This document shows, piece by piece, positions 38,142 through 47,959 of a stretch of DNA of 64,000 nt. The stretch is taken from assembly GCF_001591145.1 (NCBI RefSeq), contig NZ_BCUF01000003.1, positions 124,001 through 188,000 on the forward strand, in the 5' to 3' direction. The position numbers were made by a program, and so were the translations under genes. Position 1 is the stretch's first letter. Each line of letters begins with the position of its first letter. The notes beneath the pieces were generated by a model, which ran no database searches, was not told the DNA's origin, and was given only the letters and a program-made list of their open reading frames with translations. Source of the DNA: Vibrio harveyi NBRC 15634 = ATCC 14126 = KCTC 12724 (GTDB lineage Bacteria > Pseudomonadota > Gammaproteobacteria > Enterobacterales > Vibrionaceae).

Positions 38142-38190
38142 CCTTTTCGTTCCCTCGAACTGTGTCGTTTTTGAATAAACAATATTAGAG

Positions 38191-38229
38191 AAAAACGCCC
38201 AGCAATCCAACAGATAGCTGGGCGTTTTT
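38191..38229 (-). terminator. Terminator of queF
   Basis: A 13-bp stem, AAAAACGCCCAGC / GCTGGGCGTTTTT, with T-run on the minus strand, 60 bp past the queF stop. Confidence 0.9.
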
Positions 38230-38289
38230 GAGTATTTAAGCAATGAGTGTTGAGTATTTAGCTCATTCGCTTTTGATTAAGTACTCAGA

Positions 38290-39135
38290 TTATTGACGAG
38301 CCATGCGATTATTGTGCGCTGGCTTGTCTTGTTCCGTTGAGCGGTAAGGGTTGATATCCAAACCACCACGACGCGTGTAACGTGCGAATACGGTTAGTTT
38401 CGTTGGTTGGCAGTACTTCATCAAGTCAGTGAAGATACGTTCAACACATTGCTCGTGGAACTCATTGTGTTCACGGAATGAAACCAAGTAGCGAAGCAGC
38501 TTCTCACGGTTAAGCTTAGCGCCTTGGTAGCGAATTTCTACGCTGCCCCAATCTGGCTGGTTGGTGATCAAACAGTTTGATTTTAGTAAATGGCTGTGAA
38601 GTACTTCTTCCACTTGCTCGTTACCTGCAGCGCCGTCTAGAAGCGCTGCATCAAAGTCGTAGCTAGTGATTTCGATGTCTTGATCGTCAATGCATTCACC
38701 TTCCATCGTGACAATAGGTTGGTTGGTGTAGTGACTAACTGGATTCACTTCCACAAGTACTTGCTCGCCAGCGCATGCTGATAAATCTTGCGCTAAACGC
38801 TCAGTGACTTCTTCCCAAGTAGCAAAACGCGTTTGGTTGTAGCTGTTTAGGTACAACTTGAACGACTTTGACTCAATTAAGTTTGCGCTGGTTGCTGGGA
38901 TGTAGACTTCGCCAACGGCAACTTGAGGCAAGCCTTTACTGTTTAGCCAAGATAGCTCGTACAGCGTCCAAATATCGTGACCCATAAACGGTAGGCTGTC
39001 GCCAAGTTCAAGGTCATCACGGTTTAGGCTGCGAGGTACAGGTTGCAGCAAGCTTGCGTCGTATTGATTTGCGTACTCGGTCTTTTTACCCAGAGTTAGG
39101 CCAGCAAGCTCTTTAGCGTCAGAATATTTGCTCAT
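38290..39135 (-). CDS. queF: NADPH-dependent 7-cyano-7-deazaguanine reductase
   Basis: 281 residues, the long two-domain (YqcD) form. Reduces preQ0 to preQ1 for queuosine in tRNA. The thioimide-forming C188 and D195 lie in [28 protein letters not shown] (88-102) is the NADPH-binding block. Divergent from syd, with promoters in the 107-bp spacer. Confidence 0.96.
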   Translation of the reverse strand: MSKYSDAKELAGLTLGKKTEYANQYDASLLQPVPRSLNRDDLELGDSLPFMGHDIWTLYELSWLNSKGLPQVAVGEVYIPATSANLIESKSFKLYLNSYNQTRFATWEEVTERLAQDLSACAGEQVLVEVNPVSHYTNQPIVTMEGECIDDQDIEITSYDFDAALLDGAAGNEQVEEVLHSHLLKSNCLITNQPDWGSVEIRYQGAKLNREKLLRYLVSFREHNEFHEQCVERIFTDLMKYCQPTKLTVFARYTRRGGLDINPYRSTEQDKPAHNNRMARQ

Positions 39136-39242
39136 ACTTTGTGGTCATTTTCGATTAGAATGGCGAGAATTTTACTGAATCCGCTGATTAATTGCCATCC
39201 GGCAGACACCGCGACCTGATAAAAACTAACCAGGAGACCTTC

Positions 39243-39788
39243 ATGACCCAAACCGTTACTCAGGCTCTACAGGACTTTAGCCTGCGCTACCAACAAGCTT
39301 GGCAAGACGAGCATAACGAACTGCCACGCAGTGAAGAGCTTGCTGATCTTGTTTCTCCATGTGTAGAAGAGAAACGCGACGGGACCGTATTGTGGAAAGC
39401 ATTCCCACGTGAAGAAATGGCGGATTTCACTAACGTTGAGAACGCAATTGAGCTGACGCTGCATGAAGACATCAAAACCTTTTACGGTTCTCAGTACAGC
39501 GCTGATATGGACGCAACTTGGCAAGGTAACGAACTGACGTTGCTGCAAGTATGGAGTGATGATGACTTTACTCGTCTGCAAGAAAATATTCTTGGTCATC
39601 TAGTCACTCAGCGCCGTCTAAAATTAAAGCCGACGGTATTTATCGCAGCGACAGATGCAGAGTTGGATGTTATTTCTATCTGTAACTTAACCGGTAATGT
39701 GATTCTTGAGCGCTTAGGCTCAGACAAACGCGACGTACTGGCTGAGACGCTCACCGAGTTTCTAAGCAAACTAGAGGCTGCAGTGTAA
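39243..39788 (+). CDS. syd: SecY-interacting protein Syd
   Basis: 181 residues, the E. coli length. A peripheral membrane protein that binds SecY and is thought to help proof-read the translocon. The start is the ATG at 39243 with AGGAGA upstream. Family blocks: [16 protein letters not shown] near 28, [10 protein letters not shown] near 50 and [21 protein letters not shown] near 78. The queF/syd divergence is conserved in gamma-proteobacteria. Confidence 0.94.
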   Translation: MTQTVTQALQDFSLRYQQAWQDEHNELPRSEELADLVSPCVEEKRDGTVLWKAFPREEMADFTNVENAIELTLHEDIKTFYGSQYSADMDATWQGNELTLLQVWSDDDFTRLQENILGHLVTQRRLKLKPTVFIAATDAELDVISICNLTGNVILERLGSDKRDVLAETLTEFLSKLEAAV

Positions 39789-39790
39789 GC

Positions 39791-40567
39791 ATGTACGTTG
39801 TTGAGTTGCAGTTTGAGTGTTTTGATAACACTACCGTAAGCGCGGTTGATAAAGCGATTAATGGTCTGATGGACGCATTGCGCTACAACGGTCAGGTGCT
39901 TGGTCGTGAGTTTCCTATCGTGATGGGTGATGGCGAGTTTTATGTTCGCGTGGTTTGCCCAGAGCAAGACAGTTTGCACCCTCGTTACCATTCTGATTTC
40001 GTCAAAGTGTGCATGAATCGTTTGTCGGAAGCCTCGTTGCTTGCGCCGAAAATGCGCATGTTGGGTCGTGATTTGAACTCAGAAGAAGCGGCGGAAGAAG
40101 AGACACCTAGCTGGCAAGTGCTGTACACCACGTACGTTCATACTTGTTCTCCACTGCGCAGCGGCGAGACACTGTTACCAATTCCACTTTACCGTAATGG
40201 TGCTACGTTGAATGGTGACCACAAAGCGGTGGTGAAATGGCAAACCGAATGGCAAGCGTGTGATGAAATCCAAATGGCAGGTGGCTGTCGTGCTGAACAC
40301 GCTGCGCTGCATGAAATTTGCGACGCTGACAGTGTGCTGTTCCGTCGAGGTTGGGATTTGCGTGGTCGTATTGAATACATCACCAAGATCCCGACTTATT
40401 ACTACCAATACCGAGTTGGTGGAGAGTCACTGGAAGCGGAAAAAGCGCGCAAGTGTCCCAAATGTGGTGGTGACTGGTTACTAGACGAACCGCTGCACGA
40501 CATCTTCTACTTTAAGTGTGACGATTGCCGAATTGTCTCCAATATCTCTTGGGACCACATCAAGTAG
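39791..40567 (+). CDS. DUF2310 zinc-ribbon protein
   Basis: 258 residues. Function unknown; annotated in databases as a Zn-ribbon-containing, possibly nucleic-acid-binding protein. The C-terminus has two CxxC pairs, CPKCGGDW and CDDCR, a zinc ribbon. The larger N-terminal part is globular with no recognised motif. It begins two bases after the syd stop, so the two are one operon. Confidence 0.85.
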   Translation: MYVVELQFECFDNTTVSAVDKAINGLMDALRYNGQVLGREFPIVMGDGEFYVRVVCPEQDSLHPRYHSDFVKVCMNRLSEASLLAPKMRMLGRDLNSEEAAEEETPSWQVLYTTYVHTCSPLRSGETLLPIPLYRNGATLNGDHKAVVKWQTEWQACDEIQMAGGCRAEHAALHEICDADSVLFRRGWDLRGRIEYITKIPTYYYQYRVGGESLEAEKARKCPKCGGDWLLDEPLHDIFYFKCDDCRIVSNISWDHIK

Positions 40568-40576
40568 TCTATTTTT

Positions 40577-40606
40577 AAAAAGCTGGCGTCTATGCCAGCT
40601 TTTTTC
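40577..40606 (+). terminator. Terminator of syd operon
   Basis: The stem AAAAAGCTGGC / GCCAGCTTTTT with loop gtctat. Confidence 0.9.
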
Positions 40607-40885
40607 TATCGCTATAAATGAATCAGGGTTGATTGGTAAAATTTTCTATTATTTATTTTATCAATACATTGATTCGAAAAGCATTTTCATTGACCATTCC
40701 TCTCATCCCCTTGATTGTGATCTTTGTTCATGTTCAAAGAAAAATGTAACTTAGTTGCATGGTTTATAAGCATTGAAACGTTTGCTTCTCAAAAATTTCA
40801 AATAATATCCATATCCTTTTTGAGGTTTTGGGAAGAGGGCCCCTTCCGAAAATATATATAAAAAAATAATCTGGAAGGAATTGAG
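40607..40885 (+). promoter_or_regulatory. Nucleotidase promoter region with PurR-like box
   Basis: A -10-like TATAAG at 40765-40770 is followed at 40772-40787 by ATTGAAACGTTTGCTT, 12 of 16 matches to the PurR operator, on the predicted start site. The rest is AT-rich. GGAAGG at about 40873 is the ribosome-binding site of the next gene. Confidence 0.4.
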
Positions 40886-43081
40886 ATGACTTTATTTAAA
40901 CGAAGCCTAATCTGTATTGCAGTTGTCGGCTTGATGGCTGGTTGTAACGATGATGAAACCAAATACGTAGAGGTACCATCAGATTACAGTCCAGTGGTCG
41001 CAGAGGGTAAAACGCTAACTAACACACCTGACGTCGTCGTCAAAGGTGAAGCAACGCAAGATGACGAAGTCACCATTGCTATCGCGGCGACATCGGATTT
41101 ACATGGTCGCTTGTTTGGTTTTGACTATGCGCTAAATGCCGTAGACGATGACGCTGGTATTACCCGCATCGCAACCTTGCTTGCTGGCCAAAAAGCGGCA
41201 CATCCAAATATGATCCTGATTGATATCGGTGATACGGTTCAGGGCAACTCCGCGCAGCTATTCAACGATGACCCAACTCACCCTGTGGTTGAGAGCATGA
41301 ACTCTCTTGGCTTTGATGTTTGGGTACCAGGCAACCATGAATTTAACTTTGAGCGTTCGTTTGTCGATCGCAACCTCGATCATTTTAATGGTGCGGTCCT
41401 GTCTTCTAACATCAAGTGGGAAAGTAACGATGTGAACTACATTCGCGCGTTCCAAATGTTTGAAGTGGAAGGTGTGAAAGTGGCGATCGTTGGTCTAACG
41501 CCATCGAACGTGCCGAACTGGGAAGCCTCAGCTCCGGATCACTTCAAAGGTTTGAAGTTTGAGAACGAATTGGACGCAACCAAAGAAGCGGTTGATCAAC
41601 TGGTGTCTAAGTACAATCCAGATGTGATCGTGGGTGCGCTTCACCTTGGTCGCCAAGAAGACGGTGGTGTGGGCGTTTATGAAATTGCGTCTGCAATGGC
41701 GGATAAATTCGACGTTATTCTAGCGGGTCACGAACACGCGAACTACATCGAACAAGTGAATGCGGACGGCACAGTCACACCAATCAGCAAATCAACATCA
41801 GAAATCGGCGGCGAAAATACGTTGATTGAAGATAAAGCCAAGTCTGGCGAATACACTCAAGATAACCGAGCACAAAGCGTGAAAATCATTGAGCCAGGTA
41901 AGTGGGGTGCTTACCTTGCCAAAGCTGAGATTCAACTGAAGAAAGTCGATGGTAAGTGGACAATGGAAGATACCACGTTAACCAACATCGGCACGAAGAA
42001 GGTCAAAGAAGAGCAGGCTCTACAAGCGAAATTCCAATACGTGCATGATATTTCGGTTGAAGACGCGACGCGCGAGCTTGGTCGTGTAACGGGCAACTTC
42101 ACACCAAGCGCAACAGGCTTCCCAGATGAAGCGACCGCGACGGATTACAACTACACCGCAGAGCGTCTGTACTCGACGATTCACCTTGCGAAAGTGGTTG
42201 ATACACCATTGATGGATGTGATTAACCAAATCCAAATGCAGCAAATCGAAGCGGCGATGGGTAAAGGTAACGGCGCGATAGTCTCTGCAGCATCTCTGTT
42301 CTCTGATCAATCTAACTTAATAGACAACGAAGTGTACACCAAAGGTAAGTCGACTAACTTGTATAAATACGACAACACTTTGCTTGGTGTGGAGATGACA
42401 GGTGCCAACCTAAAACGCTTCATCGAATGGTCTTACTCTTACTTCAACCAATACCAACCGGGTGATATTACCGTTTCGTTCAAGAAAGGCGCTCCTGCTT
42501 ACCTATACGACCAATTTGATGGTGATATCGAATTTACTGTGGATCTGAGTAAGCCGTCTCTTGAGTTGGATGAAAACAATACAGTGACGAATGAAGGCAG
42601 CCGCGTCAACATCACTAGCATTGGCGGTGAACAGTTCGATCCTAATGCAACTTACAAAGTGGCAATGAACAGCTACCGCTTTGGTTCGCAAATCCAGAAG
42701 TTTGGTTGGGCGAGCAAAGATGACGTGTTCTACGACTCAGTGAATGAGCCGGTATACGCAATCCGCGATATGTTGACGGCTTATGTTGAGAAGAACAAAG
42801 GCATCAACGTGGCAGATTTTAATGGCAACGTTGGTAACTGGTCGTTCACGCAATACCTGCCAAGTGGTGAAATTACGACACTAAGAGAAGGTAAAGGCAA
42901 GGCGCTGTGGGATCAATTGAAGAACATGGAAATCTGTGTCTCGATTGATTTGGAAAACCCGAAATACCCTGCAATTGTTAAGTCTGTGAACATCAATGAT
43001 TCGTCTAGCTACTTTGTTAACCCTAACAAAGACGCGGCGACGCTTGATGAGAAAGTCGCAGGTTGTAACCCAACTCATTAA
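40886..43081 (+). CDS. Periplasmic 5'-/3'-nucleotidase lipoprotein (UshA/CpdB family)
   Basis: 731 residues. Lipobox LMAGC with C20, so lipid-anchored. The metallophosphatase domain (about 60-340) shows ATSDLHGRLFG (D71, H73), IDIGDTVQGN, PGNHEFN and AGHEHANY. A 5'-nucleotidase C-terminal domain (about 390-640) with NGAIVSAAS recognises the nucleotide. Substrate could be nucleoside monophosphates or 2',3'-cyclic nucleotides; the sequence around DLHG and the overall length lean toward the CpdB side. A PurR-like box in the promoter fits a purine-scavenging role. Confidence 0.85.
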   Translation: MTLFKRSLICIAVVGLMAGCNDDETKYVEVPSDYSPVVAEGKTLTNTPDVVVKGEATQDDEVTIAIAATSDLHGRLFGFDYALNAVDDDAGITRIATLLAGQKAAHPNMILIDIGDTVQGNSAQLFNDDPTHPVVESMNSLGFDVWVPGNHEFNFERSFVDRNLDHFNGAVLSSNIKWESNDVNYIRAFQMFEVEGVKVAIVGLTPSNVPNWEASAPDHFKGLKFENELDATKEAVDQLVSKYNPDVIVGALHLGRQEDGGVGVYEIASAMADKFDVILAGHEHANYIEQVNADGTVTPISKSTSEIGGENTLIEDKAKSGEYTQDNRAQSVKIIEPGKWGAYLAKAEIQLKKVDGKWTMEDTTLTNIGTKKVKEEQALQAKFQYVHDISVEDATRELGRVTGNFTPSATGFPDEATATDYNYTAERLYSTIHLAKVVDTPLMDVINQIQMQQIEAAMGKGNGAIVSAASLFSDQSNLIDNEVYTKGKSTNLYKYDNTLLGVEMTGANLKRFIEWSYSYFNQYQPGDITVSFKKGAPAYLYDQFDGDIEFTVDLSKPSLELDENNTVTNEGSRVNITSIGGEQFDPNATYKVAMNSYRFGSQIQKFGWASKDDVFYDSVNEPVYAIRDMLTAYVEKNKGINVADFNGNVGNWSFTQYLPSGEITTLREGKGKALWDQLKNMEICVSIDLENPKYPAIVKSVNINDSSSYFVNPNKDAATLDEKVAGCNPTH

Positions 43082-43092
43082 TCCTGCATATG

Positions 43093-43120
43093 GGCGCGGT
43101 AAGTATTACCGCGCCTAATT
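43093..43120 (+). terminator. Terminator-like hairpin after the nucleotidase
   Basis: A 10-bp stem, GGCGCGGTAA / TTACCGCGCC, with a three-base loop and then TAATTTTA. The T-run is imperfect. Confidence 0.65.
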
Positions 43121-43168
43121 TTACTCGCTTGAGGTAAAGACTGTTTGAGTGATGTAGAAGAGCGCTTC

Positions 43169-44359
43169 ATGATCAAAAGAATCTATAACCGATGGGGTTT
43201 CACCCTACTGATTACCCTTATCTCCACGCTTATCTTTCAGTTTTCGTCGTCGTGGAGTGAAGATTTCCGTCCTAAATCTCGTCAGCAACAAGAGTTTGTT
43301 GAAGCGACCGTTACTCGTTCGATTTCAAACCATGTTGCGCCAGATCCGCTCGTGCCAGATGTGATGACAGGCAAACAAGTCTTCATGGCAAAAATCCTTG
43401 AGGGAGAGAGCGAAGGTTTAGAGGTGGAAGTCACCAATCCTCTTAGTCGCCAACACAATGTGTACGTTTGTGAAGGCGATACTTTCATTATGATGATCCG
43501 CGAAACCACCAATGGCACCGTTTATTGGGCGTATAACCACAAACGCTCAGACGCGATTTACCTGATGCTTGTGCTGTTCTGTGCGCTGTTACTGAGCTTT
43601 GGCAAGAAAGAGGGCATCAATTCCATGGTCGCGCTCTATTTTACTGCGGCATTGATCGTTGGCGTGTTGGTGCCGAGTATTTTTGCGGGTTGGAATCCGA
43701 TGTTGGTCAGCATCTTATTGATGGTGGTGATCATTGTAGTCAGCTTTATTCTCGTCTCTGGCTATAACCGTAAGAGTTTATGTGCCATGGGCGGCACATT
43801 ATTGGGTGTGATCGCCGCGGGTGTAATGGCGCAGTGGTTCGGTGAAATGGCGCACTTGTCGGGCATTTACCTCGACAAGGGCGAAGACGTGATTTACCTA
43901 ACGTCGGTAAAGATGGGCATCCGTTGGTTGATGTTCGTGACGATTGTCGTTGCTGCACTTGGCGCTGTTATGGACGTTGCGATTTCGATTGCATCGGCGT
44001 ATGCGGAGCTGCAACAAACCGACCCGAAACTCAAACCAAAGCAGTTGGTTAGAGCGTCGATGAACATTGGTCGAGACATCATGGGCACCATGACTAACAC
44101 CTTGATTTTGGCGTTTGCTGGTGGCTCATTGACGACTATCATGATGGTGTGGGGTCTTAACATGCCAGCGAGCCAGTTTATGAATATGCCGCTGGTGGGA
44201 CTTGCAGTGGTGAATGCGTTAGCGGGCAGTGTAGGCATTGTGCTTACTATCCCGTTTACTGCGTTTTTAGCGCCTTATGTGTTTAAACATCCGCAAGTGG
44301 ATACACAGCAAGAACAGGAGCAAAAGAAGCTTGAGCAAGACGAAGTTCAGCTGTTCTAG
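43169..44359 (+). CDS. YibE/F family membrane protein
   Basis: 396 residues from the ATG at 43169; a TTG at 43145 with GAGG ten bases upstream would add eight residues. One membrane segment near 12-30, an extracytoplasmic beta-rich domain (about 35-130, with VFMAKILEGESEG), then about eight membrane segments with the family blocks RSDAIYLMLVLFCALLL, AALGAVMDVAISIASA and MGTMTNTLILAF. The function of YibE/F proteins is unknown. C-terminal tail is Gln/Glu rich. Separate from the nucleotidase gene by a hairpin. Confidence 0.85.
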   Translation: MIKRIYNRWGFTLLITLISTLIFQFSSSWSEDFRPKSRQQQEFVEATVTRSISNHVAPDPLVPDVMTGKQVFMAKILEGESEGLEVEVTNPLSRQHNVYVCEGDTFIMMIRETTNGTVYWAYNHKRSDAIYLMLVLFCALLLSFGKKEGINSMVALYFTAALIVGVLVPSIFAGWNPMLVSILLMVVIIVVSFILVSGYNRKSLCAMGGTLLGVIAAGVMAQWFGEMAHLSGIYLDKGEDVIYLTSVKMGIRWLMFVTIVVAALGAVMDVAISIASAYAELQQTDPKLKPKQLVRASMNIGRDIMGTMTNTLILAFAGGSLTTIMMVWGLNMPASQFMNMPLVGLAVVNALAGSVGIVLTIPFTAFLAPYVFKHPQVDTQQEQEQKKLEQDEVQLF

Positions 44360-44388
44360 CGATATAAAACCGCAATGAAAACAAATGC

Positions 44389-44418
44389 AAAAAGGGCGCT
44401 CCGATGAGCGCCCTTTTT
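44389..44418. terminator. Bidirectional terminator
   Basis: A 12-bp stem, AAAAAGGGCGCT / AGCGCCCTTTTT, between the convergent YibE/F gene and metQ. Confidence 0.92.
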
Positions 44419-44446
44419 AAGTTTAAAGTGTTGTAGAAAGAGGGGA

Positions 44447-45256
44447 TTACCAACCTTTCACTACACCACCTTTGAAGATGTCTTTCGCTGCTTCGTAAAC
44501 TTCATCTGTTTGGTATGCTTTCACGAAGTTTTGTACGTTAGCTGCTTGAACGTTGTCTTCACGAGCAACGATAAGGTTTACGTATGGAGACTCTTTGTCT
44601 TCTACGAAGATACCGTCACGCTCAGGTGTTAGGTCAATTGAACTTGCGTAAGTTGTGTTGATGATAGAAACCGCAACGTCATCAAGAGAACGTGGAAGCT
44701 GTGCTGCGTCTAGTTCAACGATAGTGATGTTTTTCGGGTTACCTACGATGTCACGTACTGTTGCCAGTAGACCAACGCCATCGCGCAGTTCGATCAGACC
44801 TTGTTGCTCAAGAAGTAGAAGAGAACGACCTAGGTTAGTTGGATCGTTTGGAACCGCGATGCGAGCACCATCTTCGATTTCATCCACTGATTTCACTTGC
44901 TTAGAGTAACCAGCGATAGGGTATACGAAAGAGTTGCCTGCAGTTACTAGCTTGTAGCCACGATCTTTTACTTGCTGATCTAGGTATGGCTTGTGTTGGA
45001 ACGCGTTTGCGTCGATTGAGCCATCATCTAGTGCTGCGTTTGGTGTTACGTAATCGGTAAAGGTAACCAACTCAACATCCAGGTTATATTTCTCTTTAGC
45101 AACTTTTGCTGCAACTTCCGCAACTTGAGCTTCAGCACCTGCCATTACGCCAACTTTTACTTTATTCACGTCGACTTCTTTGTCACCACAACCAGCAAGA
45201 ACCAGTGCAGAAGCGGCAGTTGCAACAGTCAAAAGACTCTTAAGGCTAAATTTCAT
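44447..45256 (-). CDS. metQ: Methionine ABC transporter, substrate-binding lipoprotein
   Basis: 269 residues. Lipobox LAGC (C22) gives a lipid-anchored periplasmic protein of the NlpA family; KVGVMAGAEAQ, VTFTDYVTPNAALDDGSIDANAFQHKPYL (ends cited) and NDPTNLGR are typical. It delivers D- and L-methionine to MetNI. Last gene of metN-metI-metQ. Confidence 0.95.
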   Translation of the reverse strand: MKFSLKSLLTVATAASALVLAGCGDKEVDVNKVKVGVMAGAEAQVAEVAAKVAKEKYNLDVELVTFTDYVTPNAALDDGSIDANAFQHKPYLDQQVKDRGYKLVTAGNSFVYPIAGYSKQVKSVDEIEDGARIAVPNDPTNLGRSLLLLEQQGLIELRDGVGLLATVRDIVGNPKNITIVELDAAQLPRSLDDVAVSIINTTYASSIDLTPERDGIFVEDKESPYVNLIVAREDNVQAANVQNFVKAYQTDEVYEAAKDIFKGGVVKGW

Positions 45257-45288
45257 CTTTATCTCCTTATAATTGGTATTTTCAATTC

Positions 45289-45972
45289 TTATCTGTGGTC
45301 TACACGGCGTACGATTGCATCACCGATAGACTGAATAATTTGTACTAGAACAATCAGCATCACGACCGTTACTGCCATGATGACTACGTCGTAACGGTGG
45401 AAGCCATAACGGATAGCTACGTCACCAAGACCGCCGCCGCCTACCGTACCCGCCATTGCTGAGTAGCTTACAAGTGTTACTAGGGTAATCGTTACTGAGT
45501 TAACAATAGTCGGCATTGCTTCAGGAAGCAGAACTTTTGTGATGATTTGTGTTGGTGTTGCGCCCATAGATTGTGCAGCCTCAACCAAACCTGATGGTAC
45601 TTCCAGCAGTGCACCTTCAATGAGACGCGCCACAAATGGGATTGCACCGATAGTCAAAGGAACAATCGCTGCTGTTGTACCGATAAAGGTGCCAACCAAC
45701 AGTTTGGTTACTGGAATAATCGCAACCATCAGCACTAGGAAAGGAACCGAGCGACCAATGTTAACGATGGCGCCAAGCACGCGATTAAGTTTAGTGTTCT
45801 CCAGCAAGCCACCTTTTTTAGTGGTGTGCAAAATTACGCCTAGTGGAATACCAACAGCAAAACCAACGATGCCAGCAACCGCAACCATGTATAGGGTTTC
45901 CCATGTTGCGCCCAAAAGTAGGTTGCTGTTTAGGCTCAGCCATTCAGAAATCGTATTAAAGGACATAGCCAA
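45289..45972 (-). CDS. metI: Methionine ABC transporter permease
   Basis: 227 residues with five to six membrane segments and the ABC-permease EAA-like loop [22 protein letters not shown] (near 130; shown by ends). It overlaps metN by 17 bases. Inner membrane partner of MetN and MetQ. Confidence 0.95.
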   Translation of the reverse strand: MAMSFNTISEWLSLNSNLLLGATWETLYMVAVAGIVGFAVGIPLGVILHTTKKGGLLENTKLNRVLGAIVNIGRSVPFLVLMVAIIPVTKLLVGTFIGTTAAIVPLTIGAIPFVARLIEGALLEVPSGLVEAAQSMGATPTQIITKVLLPEAMPTIVNSVTITLVTLVSYSAMAGTVGGGGLGDVAIRYGFHRYDVVIMAVTVVMLIVLVQIIQSIGDAIVRRVDHR

Positions 45973-46990
45973 GTACCTCTACTTTCACGTTGTGCTCACG
46001 CAGGAATTCAATCGCTGCGTTATCGTCTTCTTCACTACCAAACAGTTCAGCGACCATCATGCCGAACTTCACGCCGCCAGCGTAATCCAGATCAGAACTT
46101 AGAATGCTCACGTCGATGTTGTACTTACGAGCGATCTGCGTCATCAGAGGTGCATCCACGGTAGCGCCAGTAAATTCTAGGCGAACCAATGGATAGCTGT
46201 TTTCTACGCGCGTGGTTTGTAAGCGTGCTTGGTAATCTTCTGGGATAGAAAGATCCAAAGTAGAGCGAATGAACTCGTGCGCCAGTGCAGTCTTCGGATG
46301 CGCGAAGATTTCACCAACGGTGCCTTTTTCCACTAGCTCACCATCACCGATGATCGCCACTTCGTGACAGATGCTCTTAACTACTTCCATTTCGTGAGTG
46401 ATCAGAAGAATGGTGATTTCGAGCTTGCGGTTGATTTCTTTTAGTAGTTCTAAGATGGACTGAGTCGTTGCTGGATCCAGTGCACTGGTTGCTTCGTCAC
46501 ACAGCAAAACGCTAGGGTCTGATGCCAGTGCACGTGCAATCGCCACGCGTTGCTTTTGACCACCACTTAGGTTTGCTGGGTAGCTTTCATGCTTGTCTGA
46601 AAGACCAACGAGTTTAAGTAGCTCAGTCACTTTTGTTGTGATTTGCGCTTTGTCTTTGCCTGCTAGCTCAAGAGGGAGTGCGACATTGTCGAAAACGGTG
46701 CGAGACGACAGCAGGTTAAAGTGTTGGAAGATCATCCCGATATTACGGCGAGTTTCTCCCAATTGCTTTTTGCTTAATTTGGTTAGATCAACGCCATCTA
46801 CGATGATGGAACCCGATGTCGGGGCTTCCAGCATGTTCACACAGCGGATTAGGGTACTTTTACCCGCGCCCGATGAGCCAATAACACCGAAGATGGTGCC
46901 CTTCGCGATATCTAGATTAATGTCCTTAAGGGCAAGAATTTCCTTACTGCCTTGGTAGAACACTTTATTGACGTTTTTTATTTCTATCAT
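45956..46990 (-). CDS. metN: Methionine ABC transporter ATPase
   Basis: 344 residues. Walker [10 protein letters not shown] (38-46), signature [12 protein letters not shown] (near 140), Walker [13 protein letters not shown]. The C-terminal NIL domain (about 265-340) binds methionine and inhibits transport. First gene of the operon; a MetJ operator lies upstream. Confidence 0.97.
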   Translation of the reverse strand: MIEIKNVNKVFYQGSKEILALKDINLDIAKGTIFGVIGSSGAGKSTLIRCVNMLEAPTSGSIIVDGVDLTKLSKKQLGETRRNIGMIFQHFNLLSSRTVFDNVALPLELAGKDKAQITTKVTELLKLVGLSDKHESYPANLSGGQKQRVAIARALASDPSVLLCDEATSALDPATTQSILELLKEINRKLEITILLITHEMEVVKSICHEVAIIGDGELVEKGTVGEIFAHPKTALAHEFIRSTLDLSIPEDYQARLQTTRVENSYPLVRLEFTGATVDAPLMTQIARKYNIDVSILSSDLDYAGGVKFGMMVAELFGSEEDDNAAIEFLREHNVKVEVLGYVL

Positions 46991-47119
46991 GTTTCAACCT
47001 GCACAGAGATACTGGGAACTTCGCTGTCAAAAACGGCTTTTAACAGGAGTAAATTTTGAACTCTATCTCAATTCTCAGTTGATGCTATGGGTTAAGTAGT
47101 ATTAAGTCAATAGATATTT

Positions 47120-47151
47120 TTACGTCTAGACGTCTAAATGTATGGATGTTC
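47120..47151. promoter_or_regulatory. MetJ operator (tandem met boxes)
   Basis: Four 8-bp boxes in phase: TTACGTCT (6/8), AGACGTCT (8/8), AAATGTAT (5/8) and GGATGTTC (4/8) against AGACGTCT. It lies 130 bp before metN and should allow repression of metNIQ by MetJ with S-adenosylmethionine. Confidence 0.85.
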
Positions 47152-47253
47152 TGTTGGGAAAGGAAAACAGAGAATGTTTGGCGGAAGGACATATATAAGA
47201 GGGATACTCAAGATTTACCGATTCTCGGACGACAAATCAACTGTTTTGTCGCC

Positions 47254-47281
47254 CACTCACACCAATTAGATAGTGTGAGTG
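47254..47281. repeat. Inverted repeat upstream of gmhB
   Basis: Arms CACTCACAC / GTGTGAGTG with a 10-base spacer and no T-run. It lies 52 bp before gmhB within the 46991-47333 metN/gmhB spacer. It could be an operator or a worn terminator. Confidence 0.45.
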
Positions 47282-47333
47282 CTTATAAGGTATGTAATAA
47301 TCTGATAAAACCGAGTAAATAGAGAAATACGTT

Positions 47334-47885
47334 TTGGCAAAACCTGCTGTTTTTATCGACCGTGACGGCGTGATCAACGTTGACCACGGCTACGTTCATG
47401 ACGAACATGATTTTGAGTACATTGACGGTGTCTTTGAAGCGACAAAAGCGCTGAAAGATAAAGGCTACCTGCTGGTGCTTGTGACCAATCAATCTGGCAT
47501 TGCACGTGGTAAATTCAGCGAAGACCGTTTCTTGTCTCTGACTCAATGGATGGACTGGAACTTCGCTGATAATGGCGTTGAGTTCGACGGCATCTACTAC
47601 TGCCCACATCATCCGGAGCATGGCATTGGCGAGTACAGGCAAGATTGTGATTGTCGTAAGCCAAAACCAGGTATGTTTATTTCTGCGCGTGACTTCTTGA
47701 AGATCGACATGGAGAAATCTGTGATGATCGGCGACAAAGCCGAAGACATGATGGCAGCAGAAGCGGCAGGCGTTGGCACTAAGATTTTGGTTCGCACTGG
47801 TAAGCCAGTAACAGAACAAGGCGAAGCGATTGCAACGGTAGTATTAGATAGCATTGCAGACGTGCCTGCGTACCTAAACAAGTAA
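47334..47885 (+). CDS. gmhB: D-glycero-beta-D-manno-heptose 1,7-bisphosphate 7-phosphatase
   Basis: 183 residues; TTG start. HAD-superfamily phosphatase: the nucleophile motif FIDRDGVIN has D9 and D11, and VTNQSG follows. A zinc site is formed by YYCPHHPEH and DCDCRKP. It makes the heptose precursor of the lipopolysaccharide core. A 178-residue antisense ORF over it is a shadow. Confidence 0.94.
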   Translation: MAKPAVFIDRDGVINVDHGYVHDEHDFEYIDGVFEATKALKDKGYLLVLVTNQSGIARGKFSEDRFLSLTQWMDWNFADNGVEFDGIYYCPHHPEHGIGEYRQDCDCRKPKPGMFISARDFLKIDMEKSVMIGDKAEDMMAAEAAGVGTKILVRTGKPVTEQGEAIATVVLDSIADVPAYLNK

Positions 47886-47905
47886 TCTTCATTACTGACT
47901 GAGAT

Positions 47906-47930
47906 AAGGGAAGCCGCTGCTTCCCTTTTG
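47906..47930 (+). terminator. Terminator of gmhB
   Basis: The stem AAGGGAAGC / GCTTCCCTT with loop cgct, then TT. Confidence 0.75.
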
Positions 47931-47959
47931 TTTGATTCCTTCTTTTAGTCTGAACACTT

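Noticed and set aside
40710..40735. CRP site before the nucleotidase gene (TGTGA near 40717)
   Set aside because: The right half-site is one base out of register and matches poorly.
47283..47819. 178-residue minus-strand ORF over gmhB
   Set aside because: Antisense shadow of a well-conserved gene; composition (many Cys, His, Phe) is not protein-like.
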